Shown here: positions 9,137 to 19,555 of the stretch, in pieces
Numbering within the stretch: the first letter of the stretch is position 1
Layout of the letters: every line of letters starts with the position of its first letter
NCBI GenBank assembly: GCA_049999725.1
Contig: JBNGIS010016805.1
Location: 1 to 26,035 of the forward strand
From: Haplomitrium mnioides
Taxonomy: Eukaryota; Marchantiophyta; Haplomitriopsida; Calobryales
Reading direction: 5' to 3'
Length of the DNA stretch: 26,035 nucleotides
Program-made: the position numbers and the translations under genes
The notes under the pieces: model-generated
Told to the model about the DNA's origin: nothing
Database searches by the model: none
What the model saw: the letters and a program-made list of their open reading frames with translations, nothing else

Positions 9137-9563
9137 AGTGCAGCTTAGGCTAGTTAGGAATAGTTGTATCAGACCTGTGACCACCCTGAAAGGGGGAGTC
9201 CAGAGCTGTGGTGTGTTCAGCTGTGCAGGTCACCAGCACAATTTTGCCCAAGCACAAATAAGGTGACAGGGCCTAAGTCATTGGGTCTTAAGAATAAAGA
9301 GGAAGAATCACATAAGCTAGCTGGGTGTTATGGATGTGGACCTGTGTGGATGGTATGAATGGCTAACTTGAGTGTGTAAAGAAGAAGAGTGAGAGAAGCA
9401 CAACAGTACAATAAGCCTGTAAGGAGAGGAAGAGTCCTTAAGGTCTGAAAGTGGTAATTGGTGAGGGGCCATCTCAGAAAAGAACCTGAAGGCCCAAAAC
9501 CTGTCCTCCCCTGCATTCAAAACAGGGCCTGAAAACGTTAAGGCCTGAAACGGGGGAGCGACA

Positions 9564-10160
9564 ATTAATATCTGATAGAGATCCATAATTCATTGGAAAG
9601 TTTTCAAAAGTAGTTTAAGCATTTTGGTACTAAGCTATCTATATCTACAACTTATCAATCTTAAACAAATGGTCAAATAGAATTCTCTAATTGAACTTTG
9701 GAGGATATGCTTCAACCATTTATTAATATTCATCATACTAGTTGGGATAATATCTTACCAGCTATGGAGTTTACTTGTATCAACTCCAAACAAGTACTAG
9801 ATTTTCTACTTCCTTTTTTAACTCGGTTCAATGTCCTCTTGTTCTCGATGGTTTTTTTCTACATCCATCTTGTTGTTGTTTAAAATCAGCAAAGTGATAA
9901 GCATTGTTGTGATTTTTCTTTTGTTTTAGATGGCTAAGTTGTGCTCTCTACTCATGCTCTTCTCTTGTCTTTAGATACTCAAGTTTGTAAGTTATCTCCA
10001 ACTTGGATTGGCCTTTTCTATATTTCCCAAGTTTCTTATGTAGCTTACAAACTTGATTTTTCTCTTCATTTTAGCATTTATCTTCTGTTCCACGTATCTA
10101 AACTAAAGCTCTTTGTTTCTAGTCCATCTTTTTTGCCAAGTTGTGTTCAACTCTCTCCTC
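9564..10160 (+). pseudogene. Chromovirus integrase, C-terminal part
   Basis: The catalytic core resumes after copy B with SDRDP (second catalytic Asp, GAT 9574-9576). A TNGQIE segment gives the catalytic Glu (GAA 9680-9682), then TLEDML follows after a stop. An open stretch at 9698-9800 contains SWDNILPAMEF, matching the usual SWDxxLPLxEFAYN. Around 9945-10110 the GPY/F-type module is visible: KLSPTWIGLFYISQV...AYKLD...FHVSKLK, where the normal P-R-W-I-G-P-F reads P-T-W-I-G-L-F. DDE residues survive, but stops and frameshifts inactivate it. Confidence 0.8.
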
Positions 10161-10164
10161 TATT

Positions 10165-10370
10165 TACAATTATTATTGATCATAAAGATTATGAAGTTGC
10201 TGCATTTTTGCAACACAAGTTATCAAGCAGATCCGACATCCACAAGTTCAATATAATGTTCTATAGAGGATATCCACTTCATGGTTCTACTTAAGAACCG
10301 CGTTCTAACCTTGATAATGTTCAAGATGTTATTCAAGTGTTTGAAAGTGTCAATAATGACGAGGATGTCA
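10165..10370 (+). pseudogene. Chromodomain-like tail of chromovirus integrase
   Basis: Follows the GPY/F module directly. It has DHKDYEVAAFLQHK, then FNIMFYRGYP, then after a stop EPRSNLDNVQDVIQVFE. Spacing and residues fit the plant chromovirus chromodomain (usually V-E-x-I-L...L-V-K-W-x-G-Y-P...T-W-E-P-x-x-N-L). The K-W aromatic position reads F-Y. It ends at a TAG near 10377, about 45 bp before the 3' LTR. Confidence 0.72.
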
Positions 10371-10420
10371 TCAATTAGAAAGCATAGACTATGTAATTGT
10401 AAAAGCATGATGTGCGTTGT

Positions 10421-10518
10421 TGATAAGAAAATATAGAGGAGTGAAAGAAAAATTGTAATGACTGTCAAAGTTAGATTATTTTTAGTAAAGTTTTATAAAG
10501 AGGTAATGGTAGTGACTT
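10421..10518 (+). repeat. Truncated chromovirus 3' LTR
   Basis: TGATAAGAAAATATAGAG starts at 10421, matching the 5' LTR start. The following GTAATGACTGTCAAAGTT and TTTTTAGTAAAG match its U3. Homology stops about 100 bp in, near 10518, inside the second 54-bp unit. No clean polypurine tract is evident just upstream. Confidence 0.75.
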
Positions 10519-11797
10519 CTTCTACAACCTACAATCCTAAAGGGAACGCTAAGAGTAAACAAGGACATCCACCTGATATTAAGTCACTTGTGAAAGCTTG
10601 CAAAGAGAAGACATGTGAATAGCCAAGGTCAAAAGCTAATTATGTCTATCAAGGATCATATTCCAACTTAAAGTGCATTGGGAGGATCATATCTCACAAG
10701 AGGAGCTTCTTGTACCACAAACTAGATAGCTGGAAAGAAGACATGAAATTATTGAGCTAGAATAGAAATATTTTTTAAAAAAACTTGCTTGAAGAACAAG
10801 GGAGGTTTGATCACCAACATTGATTTAGAGCTTAAAAGATTCATGAAAGAAATTGGGTGTTAGTCTATGATAATAGCCAAGAGAATTAACAAAGTGCACT
10901 CAAAAAATTCTCTAAACACTGGTTTAGGCCACATGTGATAGTGATTGTTCAAGATAATGCTACTTATTTATTAAGAGAGTTGGATGACACATATCTCAAG
11001 GTTCCAATTGCTGGAAAATGAGTGAAGCTCTTCAAACAAATAGATGGTGCTCTTGATATTGAGGGTTTGCTTACTTAAGATGATTTTCATACATGGTAGA
11101 CATCAAATTATGCTCTTAATCCACACGATAGTCGACCACAACGTTTTTGACTTTTTGTGCATACCAAAGGATGCAAAAATTCAAGGAAAATGGATGTCAT
11201 GTTGTGAGTTAGATACTACTTGAAAATAAAATAGTTGAACATATATTATTGAGTTCTTTCTAGCAAGCTAAACCATACTTCGATTGAGCTCATATCAAAC
11301 AAGACACAATACTTCAAAGCTAGCAAATGTTAGTGCTTTGGATTACTATGAACAACTAGAACAAGCTAAATAGATAACTTCAATCTATGGGTTTAGATGC
11401 ATCTACAATTTCAGAGGATGAAAATAACATGAAAAATACAGCCATAGTGATTAAAATCAATGGTTTTGGAGTCAAATGAGGGAAATTACATTGATTTTTA
11501 TCTCACATTTAGAAATTTGTATGGGAAGAGGTAATTTGTGTGGTCTAAAGCTGAAACTTTGTGTGGAAATGACTAAATAAGCATAAGAAGTATATGCAAC
11601 TTTTAAGAATCATTGAGAGATGGAAATGAAGGATATTAAGCTCTAAATGAATTGAAGATAAAAAGCTCACCATTGAAGAGATTGAGATCCACTACATCAT
11701 AAAAAGACTGGTGCTCAAATGCTCAAAGTCCAATTGCATACAAGCTTCATTAACTAGAGCTTTGAAAGGGTTCTGAACTCCAATTCAAAAGTCCAAA
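10519..11797 (+). mobile_element. AT-rich tract with a second degenerate gypsy remnant
   Basis: After the broken 3' LTR the sequence stays AT-rich but belongs to another element. A decayed gypsy integrase tail is recognisable at about 10640-11060 (separate entry). From 11070 to 11797 I see only short frames with stops; a LESNEGNYIDFYLTF-like segment near 11468 is the longest readable piece and I cannot name it. Copy D starts at 11798. Confidence 0.5.
10820..11050 (+). pseudogene. Second gypsy integrase C-terminal remnant
   Basis: Around 10836-11040 one frame reads HERNWVLVYDNSQEN, a stop, then KKFSKHWFRPHVIVIV, then TYLLRELDDTYLKVPIAGK, a stop, and VKLF. This order (V-L-x-Y-D, K-F-x-x-x-W-x-G-P-x-x-V, G-T-Y-x-L-x-x-L-D-G, P-x-x-G-x-R-x-K-x-F) is the integrase C-terminal GPY/F region of a Ty3/gypsy element. 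It differs clearly from the chromovirus copy at 9945-10110, so it is a separate insertion. Upstream to about 10640 a SQEELL-like segment fits the preceding part of such a gene. Clade uncertain. Confidence 0.65.
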
Positions 11798-12039
11798 TGT
11801 CAGCCCCATGGTCGAAGCCTTAACTCTTTTTCGACCGAGTTACCCCCACTTAAGGGCTGACTTAGTTTTTCGGGACCTTTTATGGGAGGGGCTTTGCACC
11901 GAATGACCCCCAACTTCTATTTACCCGTTTAGGAGTGACTGAGCCGCACTCAACCACACCCAAGCACATACAACAAAGTGCACACACGCCTTCTTCCAAC
12001 ACCCATAGATGCTAGTCACACCCCTTCTTCAGGCCTTAA

Positions 12040-13140
12040 CCTCGAGAGGTGCCACTTGGAAGACATGGGACGATATAACAGAGCATCTGGTTCTTGGCTG
12101 TAGTGGTCTCTTGGGGAGCCGTGGTTGATTCGTGGTTGCCTCACGGTCTTGGCCACTAGCCCACAATTGCTTCAACAGCCCACCTGTTGATACACATCCA
12201 TTTCCTCAAGCCACCCACAAAGAGACTGTAATGCTGCTGAACCACTTTGTCTTATAATTCTGAAGTCCAGAATTGGACCCAATCACTTTGTTATACAAAA
12301 GGGAGCAAGTTCAAGTATCTAATTATCACAATTACAATGTGGTTAGTCTTGACTCTCCATGTCCATGGTCTCCTCAAGATTGGACAGATGAAATGCAGGC
12401 TTTCTACGACTAAGAACTTCACAGAATCACAAACAGAACACAAATCTAACTAAACACACGCACATAGGTACAATCGTACAAACACCCTACCTTGCCAACA
12501 TTGTAGGCCTTCCTACTTGTCACCCCCTTCCCTCCTCTCTTAACACTTGGTTGAGGCTTATTTCAGACAAAATGGTGACAAAGAGTAACAAGGGTCTTTA
12601 ATGAGACGGCCCGAGCACCTTTGTTAGTGAATTCAGGTCTTAACGATCCTGAACTTCTCACCTGTCCTTCTCACACTACTCTCACAATCACCAAACCCAA
12701 GACAGACCTGTCTTCTTCCTCACCACAAATAGAGCAAACACAATTCAACTGATTCTGGAGTACATCCACACTATGCTTGATGTAACACTTGTTTGTAGAT
12801 ATTCAATGTCACCTCCTATGAACATGAGTGCATGCAATTGTCACACAAGGATGATCTTACAGCCTTCTTCTACAAGCTGTGTCCTAACATCTCCAAGACT
12901 AAACACTCTACCAAGCACTCAATTATCAACAAGTCTAACTACTCCAGCACCTACAACAAAGCTATCTAACTTATTCTCTCCACAAGATGGACAACACAAC
13001 CCAACAACTAAATCTAACAAAATGGCCTTTCTAACCATGTACAAAATTATCTTCTTCTCTTCCTACTCTCCTAACATCACTCTGAAAACATAATCCAACA
13101 GAAACATCACTCTCTCCGCTACTCTATCTCCCCTCACCCA
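12040..13140. other. Unmatched segment within copy D R-U5
   Basis: Between the copy D terminus and its U3 border this 1.1 kb stretch has no counterpart in copies A, B or C that I can see. It is C- and A-rich on the plus strand with many CACAC and CAACA steps. The open frames at 12247-12453 and 12773-13093 are low-complexity (Ser/Thr/Leu/Asn) and I do not call them genes. Confidence 0.4.
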
Positions 13141-14240
13141 CCCTGTCCAGATAGTTTTTTAACTTCCCTCGCGAGAAGCCTTGCTTTTACTTCCTCAGGC
13201 TAGGAAGAGGTCTTATTTGACTTCCACATCAGGAAAACAGCTCTCTTAGCTGTTGGCTCACCCACTCCACCCCGAGAATTTGATGGATCTTCCCTACAGT
13301 GCTCAGGCACTAACATGGTAACTCCTCTCCCTTCTCCACAAGATTATAACTCCAGCAGCACTCTCCCAATGCTTCTGGGACTGATTCTCCTACACAAACT
13401 AAAGCAAAGGCGACACCATAACCCCCCTTGGCTGCCCCTCACGAAATATAGACTGAACAAATTCTCCTCTCCTCTACGTGTTGGTCCACCTCCAAATGCT
13501 AGCCTACCTTCAAATGTGAGTACACCTGAGTAGTCTGAGCCTCTAGAGCCTCCTGCCCAGCGATTCCCAACACTCCCTCAGTCCACCTCCACCCTGTGAT
13601 GGCATTCCCTCACGAGTACACCCCCTCACCAGAAGTCTCACCAGAATTCTCTCCCTTGTCTCCCGCTGCTTTCTCTACACAAAATTATCCGTCCCCTCCA
13701 CAACAGAGTGAGCTCTCTTATACCCCTCGTGAATTTCTCATACCTTTTGTCGTTTCTCCTCCCTCTGATTTGGATTCTTCCTATGTTTGGATGTCAATCG
13801 ATGGAAATGGGTGTTGCTCCGAGCAGGCTCGTTGCTGACCGTAGAACACAAACTCCAAGCACTCTGTTTATTTCTGCAAGGCGGTGGAAATGATGCCAAT
13901 TTCAAGGCTCTAGCTAAATTATGCAAGACGACAAGGGCTCGGCGTAAATCTGATGGCAATTTCGAGGCGAAATTGACCCTCAATTTGAAGAATTCTTCGA
14001 TCTTCCCTCGTTGCACCTTGTCCCCGCAGAGGTCCGCGAACGCTTCTAAGGAATCCCACGGGCTCCTTCAAAGCACCACGTTTCCGCAAAGTCTGAGATT
14101 CTTGCGGAATCTATAAGATTCTTGCTGGTTCTCGGATTCCTGTTGAATGCTACATAATCCGTTGATGCCAAGATGCCAGCGAAATCTGTTAGATTCCCAT
14201 AGATTTCTGAGTCCTGTGAGGTGCCACGTTTCCGCTGTGG

Positions 14241-14279
14241 CGCCGTCCGACGTCGCCTCGCAGTGGGGTAGGCAGACCG
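14241..14279 (-). repeat. Hairpin module in copy D
   Basis: CGCCGTCCGACGTCGCCTCG followed by CAGTGGGGTAGGC. The stem is imperfect here (CCTC against GGGG), making this the most eroded of nine copies. An exact CCACGTCA octamer follows at 14319-14326. Confidence 0.65.
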
Positions 14280-14389
14280 TCACGCTGACTGTCCGTTGAC
14301 CCGCTGACTTCTTCGCTGCCACGTCATCCGCAAGGTATGTTCTCTTCGAATAAGAACTACAAAGGACCTCCGCTTTTGCACTTAGTTGG

Positions 14390-14960
14390 ATTGGTGATGG
14401 ATCCTCTTTTCGGCACCACTTCTTCTTCTGTCAGATCGGCGCTGGATTGCTTTTTCGGCATCTTTGGTTCTCCAATGGTTAGATATGTGACTAGTCACCA
14501 TTTCGGTTGGTCTCTTCTCGTTTCTCTTTCTTGAACCTGTGATAGATCGCCACTTCAGCACTACTTGCTTCTCCTTGGACAGGTGATAAATCTCTGTTTC
14601 AACACCCTTTCTTCCTATACTGGTGTGCGTTATATCCTCGTTTCGGTGACCCTTGTTAGCCCCCTTCGGAACCATGCTAAGTGGACTCTCCACTTAGGGA
14701 GGTCAATCGAAACCATTTTAACAGGAGAGTCCCACATCAGATGGCAGATCGGAACCTCCTTAAGTGGGCTCTGCCTTCGATTTATCGCCCTTTTGGCTCC
14801 ATGTTCTCTTTCCCGCCAGATCTTCGACTTATCCTTATTTCAATACTTGGTTTTCCTTTTGGGCTGGTCTGTCGATAAGTCACCTTTTCGGCCTCTATGT
14901 TCTTCCTCTTCCGAATCATTGATATATCTTCATTTTGATATTGTCCCTTGATATAAAAAC
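14390..14960 (-). repeat. Spaced TTTCGGC array in copy D
   Basis: TTTCGGC or close variants (TTTCGGT, TTCAGC, TTTCAAC) recur at about 14411, 14451, 14503, 14556, 14594, 14640 and 14877, mostly 40-55 bp apart, often after GATC or GATCG. It is a diverged form of the array in copy B (6540-7010) and copy E (21682-22150). A perfect 8-bp inverted repeat, CTAAGTGG/CCACTTAG, lies at 14677-14697. Confidence 0.6.
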
Positions 14961-15300
14961 CCTAAGAGGTTCCTTCTCTTCACTAAGGTATCAAAAAGTT
15001 CTATGTAAGAACATTGAAGATGGCTTATTTACCTGACTTGTGGAAAAGTTTGATGTAAGAACTATGTACCTCGCGGATCCATTTCAAACTTTCGGATGAC
15101 TTCCGATTCGAACTTTCAAAGTCTACTTCCTCGCGTCCGAATCTTCGACATGTCACCCTTTCGCCCGCTTAATTAACCCACTTCGTAATCCCTCTTAACC
15201 CGTCCCCCCCACATCGGAAGATGGATCGGAACCACATTAAGTAGGCTCCCCACTTAGGATGGCTGGTTTCCGATCCGTTCTTCGGATCGGACACCACGAA

Positions 15301-16330
15301 CTTCAGACTCGATTCTTCGCAGATCATCTTTTCTTCTTCAATCTGATCGTTGCAGGTCTTCGTCGCCAGGTGATTTCCCCATATTTCGTTTTTGCTCATG
15401 GAATGTCGCATATGCTGATCTTCACAATTTGATTCTTCCTTATCACAGTTCATATTCCGCATGGGCTTTCAGTGCAGACCATTCCCTCGCAGGTCGATCA
15501 CTTTCTTCTTCTTAAGGAGATTGATTGCCGATCAATCCTTCAGTAATTGACTCCCTGAATAGCTTCTTAGAAGAATGATACATAACTCCAAGTAAAATCG
15601 GGACTTCTGCACTCATCGCGAACCAAGTTCCACCTCAGACTTGACTCTTTACCACACCAGCTTCAACGCCCTACCCACCATATCACACTGCTAAGCAAGT
15701 GCCACACATTATATCATACGTCCTGATGAACTTCACAGGAGATCGTTTTCTTCTTAGGGACATTCATTTATGGTCCTTCATCATTGGTCGATTCCTTAGA
15801 GGGAGCTTCATTCACAGCATTTGATTCTTCACAGGAGAGGCTTCACGCATCTTTCTTTGCTGGGCATTCACATTTCACAAGGATCTTCCCTCATGCGCCC
15901 CGAATCCTTCTTTGCAGCAGTTCGTCTCAACTCAATCTTCATAAAAAATCCTCATCAGCAAGGTAATTCTTCAGTTGGGCGCAGCGTAGCACAATCGATT
16001 CAAACAGATCCTTCGTCGGGTTCAGCTCTTCATTTCGATTGTCGTAGCAGGGCTTGCATCACTTGGCTGCCTCGCAGCCGATCCTTCTTCGTTTACAGGG
16101 GATTCATCGTCGCCACGCACCCTTTCTCACAGCCATACTCACTGGAAATCCACAGACACATTCGCGAGTCGCCCTGGCCTCTACATATATCCCATAAGTT
16201 TCCCGCAATGTTGTTGAAGTAGTATATAAGGATCTCACTACTTCTGTCCTTCGAGAGGCAGCCCCCTAGAGGGGTGTAAGGCCACCGCATTCCCTTATCT
16301 GCCCCTGGACGGACCTAGTTCAAGGCTAAA
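15301..16330. other. Unassigned segment with a TATA-like site
   Basis: Just over 1 kb between copies D and E is not clearly matched to other family modules. It is rich in CTTC and TTCACAGG steps. Near 16221 GTAGTATATAAGG looks like a TATA box, followed by a short GC-richer stretch (GGCAGCCCCCTAGAGGGG). This could be the promoter end of an unrelated plus-strand LTR, but I found no boundary, PBS or coding sequence. The 133-codon plus-strand frame at 15821-16222 has no recognisable motif. Confidence 0.35.
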
Positions 16331-16350
16331 CCCCCCCCCCCCCCCCCCCC
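16331..16350. repeat. C20 homopolymer
   Basis: A run of 20 C follows GGCTAAA and is followed by AAGGGCAGG. It lies near the D/E junction and is not at the position of the element-internal G/C tract in copies B and C. Its length may be unreliable in assembly. Confidence 0.9.
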
Positions 16351-16360
16351 AAGGGCAGGC

Positions 16361-17540
16361 TGTCCTCCAAGCTAGATAGTTAGGTAGTTAGTGGGCTTGG
16401 CTTGGCCCCCAACAAATAGGTTAGTTTTATTATGTTTTATCTTTTTATTTCTCTATCAGACCTCTAACCAGATCCAACCTAACTTTTCCTTCCAGTAGAC
16501 TCTTTCCTTAGCTTGTGATCTCCATCCTCTCCCTCTCTCCAAACCTGTCTTGACCCCTTTCTATGTATATGGAAACCCTTTATGACCCAAAACACAGAAC
16601 TTGCATGGCTTCTCGCTGAATTTTTTGAAATTTTTGCACTAAGCTCCTTCAAGCCCGGCTGACACTGCTGCTCAGAACCAACCTTCTCTCCTCACACTCT
16701 TACCCAGATAGTTTTTCAACTTCCCTCGCGAGAAGCTTTGAATTTACTTCCTCAAGCTCGGAAGAGGATTTCTTTAACTTCCACCTCTGGAAGACAATTC
16801 CCACGACTGTTGGCCACCACTCCACCTTGAGCTTCGAATGGATCTTCTCTGCAGTGCACGAGCACTAACACATCCACTCCTCTCTTGACTCCACTTGCAA
16901 ATTATGATCAGAAACGCCCCCAAGCGCCCCTAGGATTGATGCTCCTGCACAGACGAAGCTGAGAGGACCCCAAGACCCCCCTTAGCAGCCTCCCATGAAT
17001 TCAAGTCAAGAGATTCCCTTCAAATTCACTTGGCGATCCACCTCCAAATGCTTGGTCCACCTGCAACGATGAGTCCACCTGGATTGCCTGAGACTCTAGA
17101 GCCCCTCCGCTCAGCGATTCTCAGTGCCCCTCCAGTCCACCTCCACCCCTGCTGGTCTCCTTGCATGAGTCCACCCCCCACACGTGAATCTTGGCTGGAA
17201 TCTCTCCTCTCTCCCTTGCTGCCTCTTCCTCCTCGAGTTTGGTCTCCCAATCTCAATTTTGCATGAACAACCACACCCTCAATCTAGCAGCGATCCTAGC
17301 TATACCCCCCATGCAACGTACGTCCCACTGCAACGAATTCTTGATCAAGATCAATCCTCCTCCCTTTGCTGGATCGACAGTTTTTCTCGTTAGCAACTGT
17401 TTCTTGAGAAGCTGACACCTATCGGTCAGCCCGCGTTTAACGATTATCAGTTGAAGCCCCTAGGATCGGAAGAGGAAAATCGCGGGGAAGGATTGTCTGC
17501 ACCCTATTTTCGCTTCATAGTGCTCTTCCCTACCGACTTT
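16361..17540 (-). mobile_element. Giant-LTR family member, minus strand, left part (copy E)
   Basis: The left boundary is tentative: TGTCCTCC at 16361 resembles family 3' ends. The U3 border CAGATAGTTTTTCAACTTCC is at about 16705, and 16720-17400 aligns with 18285-18870 in copy C and 13165-13600 in copy D (roughly 65-75% by eye). Copy C interrupts E at 17541, and E resumes at 20813. Open frames here (17030-17266, 17191-17415) are proline- and serine-rich by composition only. Confidence 0.6.
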
Positions 17541-18444
17541 TGTCGCTCCCCTGTTTCATGCCTTAACCTTTTCAGACCATGTTTTGAGTGTACGGGAGGA
17601 CAGGTTTTGGGCTTTCAGGTCCTTTTCTGAGATGGCCCTTTACCAGCTATCGTTTTCAGGCCTTAAAGACTTTCCCCTTCCTTACAGACCTTATGTTCAC
17701 CACTCACTCTTCTTATGTTTGCACTCAACTCATTCATTCAGAACCAGTCCACATTCATCACACCCAACATTCGTGTAATTCTTTCCATGTATTCCAAAGG
17801 TCCAAACCTAGGACCCTGCCACCTTGTATGTGCTTGGGGTAGAATAGGTGCTGGTGACCTGCACCACTTGAACACTACAACAAGGCTAGACTCCCCCTCT
17901 CAGGGTTGTCTCAGAGCTGAAACAGGTTATCCTAACTATCCTAATGTGATCTAATTCCTAACTATGCAAAAGGATCAGGGATAGAGAGCATTCACCCCCA
18001 GGATACCAGAACTTGTGTCAAGGGATGGGACTCCCCCTCCAAGGTTGTTCCCAGGGTCTGCTCAACTATCCCGATGCCTTCTAATCTAATAAGTCACTAA
18101 GACACAAAGCAAAAAGGAAATCTAGCTACACAGATATAGACAAACGATTTGCACACTATATGCAAGAGAAAATAGAGTCCTTGAAGGCCATTTGGATTTC
18201 TACAAATTGATACTTCCCTTATGAGTCCCGTTGCCTTACAACTACAGCCCAACAACCCACACACCCTCCTCTCTAGATAGTTTTTTAACTTCCCTTGCGA
18301 GAAGCCCTGCTTTTACTTCCTCAGGCTAGGAAGAGAGTTTCTTTGACTTCCACCTCTAGAAGACAGCTTTCCCAGCTTGAGGTAGCTCACTCCACCATCG
18401 AGCCTTGACAGGTCTTACTACGCAGTGCACCGGCACTAGTGCAG

Positions 18445-18454
18445 CCCCCCCCCC
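18445..18454 (-). repeat. C10 tract in copy C U3
   Basis: Ten C after CAG and before TTCTCAGC. It is the inverted counterpart of the G17 tract at 8605-8621 in copy B, so it is a conserved but length-variable element feature. Confidence 0.85.
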
Positions 18455-19350
18455 TTCTCAGCTCCGCTTAGGAATTACACCAGAGTGTACTCCGAACACT
18501 CTGGGCTGATACCTACGCACAAGGAATGGCAGAAACAACCCCAAGCTCCTCACTTGGCGGCCTCTCCCGAAGTCATAACTAGGACTCCCACTCCATCCGC
18601 CCCTCGTTGCGATTTCCTTGTCCTCAGATCGTGATGCTCCTACATAGAAAATGCAGAGACGACCCCAAGTCCTTCCATGGTGACCTCTCTCGAAGTCTTA
18701 GCCGGCCAGAATCCAATCGAGACCCTGTATCAGTCACCCTCCACTCTGGTCCACCGGCAAGGATGAGGTCACCTGGATCGCCCGAGCATCCAGAGCTCCT
18801 CACTCTGCAATCCTCGGCACCCCTCCAGTCCTCCTCTGAATCCCCCTGGCCTCTTGGAGCGAGTACCCCTGCTTCACGTGGTCTTGTCAGTGAATTCTCA
18901 ATCCAGCCCCCTTTCGTTGCGATTCCCCTTCGCGTGCAGTCACCTCGCACCCTAAGGTTGCCCGTGCATCAACCTGAAAGAATTCGAAGGTCGTCAAGGT
19001 ATACTCCCCTTGCAATCACTGAACTCGCGAGCCCGATCCCAAGAAAGGTCGTTAATCTCGTTGGCTCTCTGGAGTTGAGAGGTGATGACGCGTGGCGCTC
19101 GCCAGTTAATCCCATTACAACCGACAAAGAAAGAGTGCCGTGTGTCCCGTGAGGATGAAAGTACAACGGTAATATCAATGGGGAGTCCGAGGAATCTTGC
19201 GGCTGAGATTCCGTAGATTCCCGCGGCTGAGTCCAAAGGGTTCTTTGGAACAGAGTTCCAAAGCGCCCCGCGGAATCCAGTCCACGGAATCTCCAAATAT
19301 TCCCTCGTAGATCCCAAGTCACCCTTCTCGCGCCACGTCACCCGCTGCAC

Positions 19351-19555
19351 CGCCGTCCGACGCTGCCCCGCAAGGGGGTAGGCTAACCGTCGCGCTGACT
19401 CTCCCTTCCATGGTTGACCCGTTCTTTACCCGAGGTCCGATGAGTCCTTCTCCTGCTGCTGCGTGTCCCGTGAGCTGCTGCGGGGCCCCTGGAGTCGCCA
19501 CGTCCTCCGAAGAGTGCCGTCCGACGCCGCCCCGCAGAGGGGTAGGCGGACCGTC
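19351..19555 (-). repeat. Two hairpin modules in copy C
   Basis: Copies at 19351-19393 (CTGCCCCGCAAGGGGGTAGG) and 19517-19555 (CGCCGCCCCGCAGAGGGGTA). Both keep a perfect CCCC/GGGG stem while the loop differs (GCAA against GCAGA). CCACGTCA is at 19333-19340, and GCCACGTCCTCC precedes the second copy. Spacing matches the pair in copy B. Confidence 0.75.

Larger units (their letters stand above)
5736..9563 (+). mobile_element. Giant solo-LTR-like element, complete (copy B)
   Basis: A 3,828-bp insertion starts TGTCAGCAAG and ends GGGAGCGACA, inside the chromovirus integrase. The sequence on both sides belongs to one gene, so both ends are well defined. It carries no retroviral domain, no PBS and no terminal duplication, so it is best read as a solo LTR. 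The TATA box at 8854 gives U3 of about 3.1 kb and R-U5 of about 0.7 kb. Module order: GC-rich segment (5736-6400), palindrome module (6415-6505), degenerate short-repeat array (6540-7010), two hairpin modules (7318-7508), a 315-bp tandem repeat (7902-8534), G-run (8605), TATA and R-U5. It aligns end to end with copy C in inverted orientation. Alternative: a non-autonomous element of another type with TGTC/GACA ends. Confidence 0.75.
1914..10518 (+). mobile_element. Degenerate Ty3/gypsy chromovirus, interrupted by copy B
   Basis: An old LTR retrotransposon can be followed in domain order: 5' LTR, PBS, gag with zinc knuckle, protease, reverse transcriptase, RNase H, integrase with a GPY/F-like module, chromodomain-like tail and the start of a 3' LTR. 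Removing copy B (5736-9563) leaves about 4.8 kb, normal for a chromovirus. Every domain has stops and frameshifts, so nothing is expressible. Its low GC contrasts sharply with the inserted family. A chromodomain after integrase is the hallmark of the Chromoviridae branch of Ty3/gypsy. I cannot assign the clade (Reina, Tekay, CRM or Galadriel) by eye. Confidence 0.85.
11798..15300 (-). mobile_element. Giant-LTR family member, minus strand (copy D)
   Basis: Starts on the plus strand with TGTCAGCCCC at 11798 after AT-rich DNA, so its own 3' end is GGGGCTGACA. The U3 border (CAGATAGTTTTTTAACTTCC) is at about 13150, matching 16705 and 18277. It then runs through a tandem-repeat equivalent (13330-13700), a hairpin module (14241-14279), the TTTCGGC array (14390-14960) and a palindrome module (15185-15270). 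The 3' part (12040-13140) is longer than in copies A-C and mostly unmatched, so another insertion may sit there. The far end is unclear: recognisable modules stop near 15300. Left flank is CCAAA; I found no matching right flank. Confidence 0.6.

Noticed and set aside
5736-9563. DNA transposon with TGTC/GACA inverted ends
   Set aside because: Only about 4-5 bp of inverted repeat in B, TG...CA ends, 5-bp flank similarity, and a TATA box with an R-U5-like region fit an LTR better. Not fully excluded for copy F.
18607-19152. 181-codon plus-strand open frame in copy C
   Set aside because: It runs against the element's sense through the single tandem-repeat unit. The matching segment of copy B has the frame broken by repeats and indels.
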